Source: Oasisia sp. SBJ-2009 (taxonomy: Eukaryota; Annelida; Polychaeta; Sabellida; Siboglinidae). Taken from it: a DNA stretch of 64,000 nt. Of the stretch, positions 53,201-62,200 are shown piece after piece. The stretch lies in assembly GCA_964017155.1 (NCBI GenBank), contig OZ024862.1, positions 1,372,670 to 1,436,669 of the forward strand, in the 5' to 3' direction. Positions within the stretch are counted from its first letter, which is position 1. Each line of letters starts with the position of its first letter. Both the position numbers and the translations under genes were made by a program. The notes under the pieces are model-generated. The model saw only the letters and a program-made list of their open reading frames with translations, searched no databases and was not told the DNA's origin.

Positions 53201-56200
53201 AGTAGACCTTGTAGAGCCCACAGTCCAGTCTACAACAGGGCCACACTATTAGGGTCATACAGCAGCCCTTGTAGAGCCCACAGTCCAGTCTACAACAGGG
53301 CCACACTATTAGGGTCATACAGCAGACCTTGTAGAGCCCACAGTCCAGTCTACAACAGGGCCACACTATTAGGGTCATACAGCAGCCCTTGTAGAGCCCA
53401 CAGTCCAGTCTACAACAGGGCCACACTATTAGTGTCATACAGTAGACCTTGTAGAGCCCACAGTCCAGTCTACAACAGGGCCACACTATTAGGGTCATAC
53501 AGCAGCCCTTGTAGAGCCCACAGTCCAGTCTACAACAGGGCCACACTATTAGTGTCATACAGTAGACCTTGTAGAGCCCACAGTCCAGTCTACAACAGGG
53601 CCACACTATTAGGGTCATACAGCAGCCCTTGTAGAGCCCACAGTCCAGTCTACAACAGGGTCACACTATTAGGGTCATACAGTAGACCTTGTAGAGCCCA
53701 CAGTCCAGTCTACAACAGGGCCACACTATTAGGGTCATACAGCAGACCTTGTAGAGCCCACAGTCCAGTCTACAACAGGGCCACACTATTAGGGTCATAC
53801 AGTAGACCTTGTAGAGCCCACAGTCCAGTCTACAACAGGGCCACACTATTAGAGTCATACAGCAGACCTTGTAGAGCCCACAGTCCAGTCTACAACAGGG
53901 TCACACTATTAGGGTCATACAGTAGACCTTGTAGAGCCCACAGTACAGTCTACAACAGGGCCACACTATTAGGGTCATACAGCAGAACCACATTAAAAAG
54001 CCACCCAAATGACTGACACAAAATTACCTGATTAAAGAAATATTAAATTCAATGGAAAATTGATTAGACTGAGACTGTTGCTGTTTTCAAGAAGAATCGT
54101 GGCTTCAAGTATCGAACCGACAATAAGTATTTAGCTTAGACATACGTACGGCTGTCTATGCTGAAAACTAGAACCCGGGTAAAAAATGGCAGATACAAAT
54201 TAGTAAAAAACAAACCATGGTTTGGTTCGTGAGCATGTTGACAATGTTGATGTCAGCCGTGAAGAGAATCTTTCTTTGTTTCAGCTCATTCATCCAGTTC
54301 TTGCTGAGCAACAGACGGAAGTCTTGGTTGAAAGGTCCAGAGTAGGACAGGAAGGCTGTGGCCATCATGACATCACCCACCAGTCTGAAACACAACATGT
54401 CAACATTAGTTCTAGGACAGGAAGGCTGTGGCCATCATGACATCACCCACCAGTCTGAAACACAACATGTCAACATTAGTTCTAGGACAGGAAGGCTGTG
54501 GCCATCATGACATCACCCACCAGTCTGAAACACAACATGTCAACATTAGTTCTAGGACAGGAAGGCTGTGGCCATCATGACGTCACCCACCAGTCTGAAA
54601 CACAACATGTCAACATTAGTTCTCACATGGCATGGTAACCTTTGTGCAGGAATCCATTACTTATGACAAAGTGTTACTGAGCTGGTTATCCAGTCCTTAG
54701 GAATGCTTGGGTTGCTTCACAAGTAATTCCCTGGCAAACCTGTTTGATCAAACACCATCTTGACTTCTCTGAAAAGCTTCAATGCAATGCTGATGAATTT
54801 GTGCAGCTGGACACGGTGTACGATAGATTTCATGCAACCAGCAAGGCAACTCTGCAGCAGGTTCTGGAATGGGTGCCTGGGGCTAAGACACCCCTTCAGC
54901 GACATCACGAGGACAAGTGACTGTGGGAGACACACATTTTAGTATCTTACACCAAAGACACAACTTCCAAGCTCAAGATGACAGATATGTTGTTAAGTTA
55001 TGCCCATTATTAACACAACGGGTTGACCACTTGTGTCCAAACTACCCACCTTCCAATCTGCGCCTTGAACTCCTTGCTCTGCTCTGTCCAGCGTTCCTTT
55101 TCTCCCCCCAGGCCACTGATGAGGGCCGAGGCAGCGACCATCTTGCGCCGACAGCGGTCAGCATCATCTATGAGCCTCTGTAACAGACTCCACACAGTCA
55201 GCATCATGTATGAGCCTCTGTAACAGACTCCACACAGCCAGCATCATCAATGAGCCTCTGTAACAGACTCCACTCAGTCAGCATCATCTATGAGCCTCTG
55301 TAACAGATTCCACTCAGTCAGCGTCATCTATGAGCCTCTGTAACAGACTCCACTCAGTCAGCATCATCTATGAGCCTCTGTAACATACTCCATTCAGTCA
55401 GCATCATCTATGAGCCTCTGTAACATACTCAATTCAGTCAGCATCATCTATGAGCCTCTGTAACAGACTCCACACAGTCAGCATCATGTATGAGCCTCTG
55501 TAACAGACTCCACACAGCCAGCATCATCAATGAGCCTCTGTAACAGACTCCACTCAGTCAGCATCATCTATGAGCCTCTGTAACATACTCCATTCAGTCA
55601 GCATCATCTATGAGCCTCTGTAACAGACTCCACTCAGTCAGCATCATCTATGAGCCTCTGTAACAGACTCCACTCAGTCAGCATAATCTATGAGCCTCTG
55701 TAACAGACTTCCACTCTGTCAGCATCATCTATGAGTCTCTGTAACAGACTCCACTCAGTCAGCATAATCTATGAGCCTCTGTAACAGACTCCACTCAGTC
55801 AGCATCATGATATACATGAATACATGAAGGAACATGATATACAACACGTAAATAAAATAGATATTAGACATAATTTTTTCCACTAAAGTACGAATAGCAA
55901 ACGTGAAAAAGGTATTGTTTATGTGTTTTATGTATGTGTAATAAATTCTGCATTATCTAGCAAAAATGTTATATCTATCGTCACTAGGCTCCTGTTGAGT
56001 GTTATAATTATTTTGATATCAAGTTTTGTCAGGTGACATGAGCTAGAGGGAAGTGGTGTATCTGCCAGGACCGACCTGTTTCTCTGCCATGGCCTTGTCG
56101 TACAGCGCCTGCACCACGTCCAGCTCTCGCTGCTTCTCATCCAGCTGAGCCTGAGCCTCGTTCAGGTCACTCATGGCCGCCTGCAGACGCGCCTCCTGGA

Positions 56201-59200
56201 CGGCCAGGTTCGCCTACAACACAGAACATGACACAACATGACATGACATGACACGACACAACATGACACAACATGACACAACATGACACAACGTAACATA
56301 ACAGAACATAACAGATCATAACACAACACAATGTAACTCAACACAACACAACACAACATAACACAACATAACATAACATAACACCACACAACCTCCAGCT
56401 AGGACACTCCTCTTACAAGAAACACTCCAGCTAGGACATTCTCTTCCAAGAAACACTCTAGCTAGGACACAATATGACAACACCATGCTATGTCACCTGG
56501 ACATATTTTCGGGGGGGAAAAAGTAATGGCTTTGGAAAATAGAAAAATTCATTCTCATGACACAACAGTTTGGCATATAAAGTATTTCAATTCAATTTCA
56601 GGGCAATTACACGATAAACGTCATTTCTTTTTATTTTAACCAGACCATGATGAAACATTTGTTTAAACTGTACATGTTGAGCTACGATATTATTTCCTGA
56701 TAACATATTTTGAATTACGACTGTTTTGTCATATCAAAAATGCAGCAACTCTACTAAACATTCAGTTGTTTTAAGCTAACATGCCAACTAACCGTGGCAA
56801 TACAGAAGACAGTTTGAATGGATTAAATTCAATCATTAGTAGTGTGAACTAAATATAAATCATTAGTAGTCTGAACTCTGAACTAAGTATAACAAGGCAT
56901 CTGTGCACCCTTAATTCTGCTTGCTGTGACGTTGTCCAATTACTTGCTCTACTACGCCACTAATTACAGCAGCATGCAACTTGCAAAAGTGCAATCTGAT
57001 AAGAAACTGTGCGTACCTTGAGCGGCAAGACCTCCTTGTTGATGCCGAAGAAGTAGGCCATGGCCTTGGTCCAGGCGAGGAGTCCCGCCACATTGCCACA
57101 CACCTTGCGTGCGTTCTCCAGGAAGTAGTCGTCCATGTCGAGGTACGGCTGCAGCAGCTCCACCGTCTCGTCATTGATGGTGTCCTTGGGGAAGGTCACC
57201 AGCGCCTGCAGGAAGTTGCCACCAGCAAGTAGCTGCAGCAGACATGGGCAGCGATTAAATCATGATAGGTTCTACTGTGATCTATAATCAGCAACATGGG
57301 TGACAAGAGGGTACACAAACTGGCAAACAAACTGCACCAATGAACTAGTCAAGGACTATGTAGTATTTTACATGGTCTTAACAACCATTGCATGGTACAA
57401 GAATGTAAAATGTTGATATATTTATCAACCTGCATTATGAGTTTTTACTAACTCTGGCTTTTTATAAATATATTTGTATAATATTGTACTAGTTAACTAG
57501 CACATTTAAGATTATCATTATATTAAAAACTTCAAATTGCTAGCATAGTTCTGTTTTTGTATATAAAAATGTGCAAAAAACAAGTTATTTTAGAAATATG
57601 TATATTTTGCATGTGGACCAATGGCATCAGCAACTAAAGATTAGATAACTTGATGAGCTGCTCTACTACACCTCTCACCCTACCTTGAGAGACTCTACTA
57701 CACCTCTCACTGTACCTTGAGAGACTCTACTACACCTCCACTGTACCTTGAGCTCCTCTAATACACCTCCACTGTACCTTGAGTGACTCTACTACACCTC
57801 CACTGTACCTTGAGAGACTCTCCCCAGGAGGGTTTGATACACTCCCTCTCGGGGTCCTTGGTGATGGTGTCCACACGGCGCTGGAAGAGCAGCAGGCAGC
57901 AGTCCATGATGCGCATGATCAGATGTGGTGGCTTGCCCAGCTTCCGGACCGTGGCGATGTCGGAGGGCTTGATGGTGTTGAGGGCGTTCTCAGCCTCCTC
58001 CAGGGCGGGGCGGGCCGCCTCCAGCTTCTCCTCCGCAAACGCCTTGTCTGACTCGATCGAGTCCACGATGGCCTGCGCCTTGTCCTTCACCTTCTGAACC
58101 TGATTCTTCACCTTCTCGGCCGCCTGCGCCTTCACCGTCACCTGGGGACAGGTCATTATTTCATGTCAGGGCAGGTGCATTGTAAACGATTAAGTGCCAG
58201 TGACTCTGTCTTGAGATGGCACCTCCTGGTGTGGGTTGGATGCCCAACTAAAAATGTGTACGGGTTGTGATTTATCTGTTACCATGGAAACAAGAGGGTT
58301 AGGTGTAAAAAGTCAACATGTTTTACTCAGAAAGACCTTCTCTACAGCTTGGGCGCAAAACATGATATTAATTTTGCATTAAAAAATATTTGATCCAGCT
58401 GTCATACCTCCCTTTAATATCTGATATATGGGCAGGGAGAAGAAAAGCTCCCTTCATGGGCAGAGAGAGAGGGAACGCTTCCTACATGGGCAGAGAGAGA
58501 GGGAACGCTTCCTACATGGGCAGAGAGAGAGAGGGAACGCTTCCTACATGGGCAGAGAGAGAGGGAACGCTTCCTACATGGGCAGAGAGAGAGAGGGAAC
58601 GCTTCCTACATGGGCAGAGAGAGAGGGAACGCTTCCTACATGGGCAGAGAGAGAGAGGGAACGCTTCCTACATGGGCAGAGAGAGAGGGAACGCTTCCTA
58701 CATGGGCAGAGAGAGAGAGGGAACGCTTCCTACATGGGCAGAGAGAGAGGGAACGCTTCCTACATGGGCAGAGAGAGAGGGAACGCTTCCTACATGGGCA
58801 GAGAGAGAGGGAACGCTTCCTACATGGGCAGAGAGAGAGGGAACGCTTCCTACATGGGCAGAGAGAGAGGGGGAACGCTTCCTACATGGGCAGAGAGAGA
58901 GGGAACGCTTCCTACATGGGCAGAGAGAGAGGGAACGCTTCCTACATGGGCAGAGAGAGAGGGGGAACGCTTCCTACATGGGCAGAGAGAGAGGGAACGC
59001 TTCCTACATGGGCAGAGAGAGAGGGAACGCTTCCTACATGGGCAGAGAGAGAGAGGGAACGCTTCCTACATGGGCAGAGAGAGAGGGGGAACGCTTCCTA
59101 CATGGGCAGAGAGAGAGGGAACGCTTCCTACATGGGCAGAGAGAGAGAGGGAACGCTTCCTACATGGGCAGAGAGAGAGGGAACGCTTCCTACATGGGCA

Positions 59201-62200
59201 GAGAGAGAGAGGGAACGCTTCCTACATGGGCAGAGAGAGAGAGGGAACGCTTCCTACATGGGCAGAGAGAGAGGGAACGCTTCCTACATGGGCAGAGAGA
59301 GAGAGGGAACGCTTCCTACATGGGCAGAGAGAGAGGGAACGCTTCCTACATGGGCAGAGAGAGAGGGAACGCTTCCTACATATGTAGACATCTGCCTTGA
59401 ATAGTTCCTCATAAAGTATTTGTTGGATTTTACTAAACACTCCTGCAGGTTGTTGAGTTGGCAAGCATCTACTTGTGCCTTTGTGGTAAAGTCATGGGGC
59501 ATATAGCCAATGTAACTGTTGCACTGTAGGACTAGGATCACTGTCACACAGGTCATATTGGCTGTCACCAATGCGAGGGTAACTGTTGACTGTTGCAGTA
59601 AAGGACTAGGATCATTGTCACACAGGTCACATTGGCTGTAACCAATGCGAGGGTGACTGTTGACTGTTGCAGTAAAGGACTAGGATCATTGTCACACAGG
59701 TCACATTGGCTGTAACCAATGCGAGGGTGACTGTTGACTGTTGCAGTAAAGGACCAGGATCACTGTCACAGAGGTTACATTGGCTGTAACCAATGCGAGG
59801 GTGACTGTTGACTGTTGCAGTAAAGGACTAGGATCATTGTCACACAGGTCACATTGGCTGTAACCAATGCGAGGGTGACTGTTGACTGTTGCAGTAAAGG
59901 ACTAGGATCACTGTCACACAGGTTACATTGGCTGTAACCAATGCGAGGGTGACTGTTGCAGTGTAGGACTAGGATCACTGTCACACAGGTCACATTGGTT
60001 GTCACCAACAGTGCAGCCACCTACCTCCTTGAGTACTTCACTAGCCTTGGCCGAGGCCACCTCCAACTCCTTCTCCTTCACAGCCAACTCAATGCTGAGT
60101 CCATTGACTGACACGGCCGCCTCAATCAGCTTCTCCAGCCCTGCAACAACCACCAGGAGTCACTCATCTAGGACATCTGATAATTATAATTATATAGCTT
60201 TATTTGCCATTTTCAACATGCAGGTACATTTCATGTCAAACAGGCATTAAGTCACGTAGTGCTATATATAATAAAATGAAATATGACAAATAAATATATA
60301 ATGATTTTTATTATATATAAAATGTTCTTTAAAATAATATATAACAAATTATTATTTTGACATCTGTACTGTCATTGCAGTGGTACGTAAAATCAAAGTA
60401 CGGATCTGTTGGGTGAGGACTGAGGAGTGACATGGAGGTGACAGAGGACTGAAGAGTGACATGGAGGTGACAGAGGACTGAGGAGTGACATGGAGGTGAC
60501 AGAGGACTGAGGAGTGACATGGAGGTGACAGAGGACTGAGGAGTGACATGGAGGTGACAGAGGACTGAGGAGTGACATGGAGGTGACAGAGGACTGAGGA
60601 GTGACATGGAGGTGACAGAGGACTGAGGAGTGACATGGAGGTGACAGAGGACTGAGGAGTGACATGGAGGTGACATAGGACTGAGGAGTGACATGGAGGT
60701 GACAGAGGAATGAAGAGTGACATGGAGGTGACAGAGGACTGAGGAGTGACATGGAGGTGACAGAGGACTGAGGAGTGACATGGAAGTAACAGAAGAGTAA
60801 CATGGAGGTGACAGAAGACTGAGGAGTGACATGGAAGTGACAGAAGACTGAGGAGTGACATGGAGGTGACAGGGGACTGAGGAGTGACATGAAGGTGATA
60901 TAGGACTGAGGAGTGACATGGAGGTGACAGGGGACTGAGGAGTGACATGGAGGTGACAGAGGACTGAGGAGTGACATGGAGGTGACAGAGGACTGAGGAG
61001 TGACATGGAGGTGACATGGGACTGAGGAGTGACATGGAGGTGACAGAGGACTGATGAGTGACATGGAGGTGACAGAGGACTGAGGAGTGACATGGAGGTG
61101 ACAGAGGACTGACGAGTGACATGGAGGTGATAGAGGACTGAGGATTGACATGGAGGTGACAGAGGACTGAGGAGTGACATGGAGGTGACAGAGGACTGAG
61201 GAGTGACGTGGATGTGACAGAGGACGGAGGAGTGACATGGAAGTGACAGAAGACTAAGGAGTGACATGGAGGTGACAGGGGACTGACATGGAGGTGACAT
61301 GGGACTGAGGAGTGACATGAAGGTGATAGAGGACTGAGAAGTGACATGGAGGTGACATGGGACTGAGGAGTGACATGAAGGCGACAGAGGACTGACATGG
61401 AGGTGACGCAGGACTGAGGAGTGACATGGAGGTGACAAGGGACTGAGGAGTGACATGGAGGTGATAGAGGACTGAGGAGTGACATGGACGTGAGAGAGGA
61501 CTGAGGAGTGACATGGAGGTGACAGAGCACTGAGGAGTGACATGGAGGTGATAGAGGACTGAAGACTGACATGGAGGTGACAGAGGTTGTGGAGGAGGAT
61601 GACTTGTAGAGCTTGAGAATTCAAATAATCACTCCCAAAACATGTTGCACAGTCGAAAGAAGATAATGACACAAGGATGTGAAAGTGGAAGTGAGACCGA
61701 CCTGTGTTCATCCTCTCTGCCAGTTCTCCCAGCTCTGTCTTCTTCTGGGCGTACACAGTCTTGTAGCTGAGCAGGAAGGACAGGTAAGACTTGGGTGTCA
61801 CGTGGGTCGTACGACGGTACCTGGGGACAGCAGGAGACACTGGACATATGACACCAGCGAGATCACTTATGTTGCTCAAACACGCTCTACTCACCTTGTG
61901 TTCAAACAGATACTTCTACAATATACACAGGAAAGTATTTTATCACAGAAATCCCCAGTCTGTTAACTGGATAATTCATAAAATCAATTTAACTTACTTT
62001 ATCAGGCTTTAATTACAATTTAAATGGCATATTGTTCCTGACTTTTCCAAGTGATATTTTTAATAAAAGGTAAGAAAAGACAAATCCCTATACAGCAATA
62101 CTTTGGGCAAGGGGCTATACAATAATCACTGATATGCCTTTTCACATGAACACCATTGCAACTTCTCTGGTAAGAATTCAGCCTTGCTGCATTTATTGCA

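Noticed and set aside
58390..59404. Three overlapping + ORFs of 264-336 codons
   Set aside because: They are three frames of the same 30/32-bp intronic minisatellite, antisense to a dynein intron.
60329..61894. 521-codon minus ORF, the longest in the window
   Set aside because: It reads a 29-bp repeat in all frames ([11 protein letters not shown]). Its right end overlaps real dynein exon 61702-61820, but the ORF is mostly intron array.
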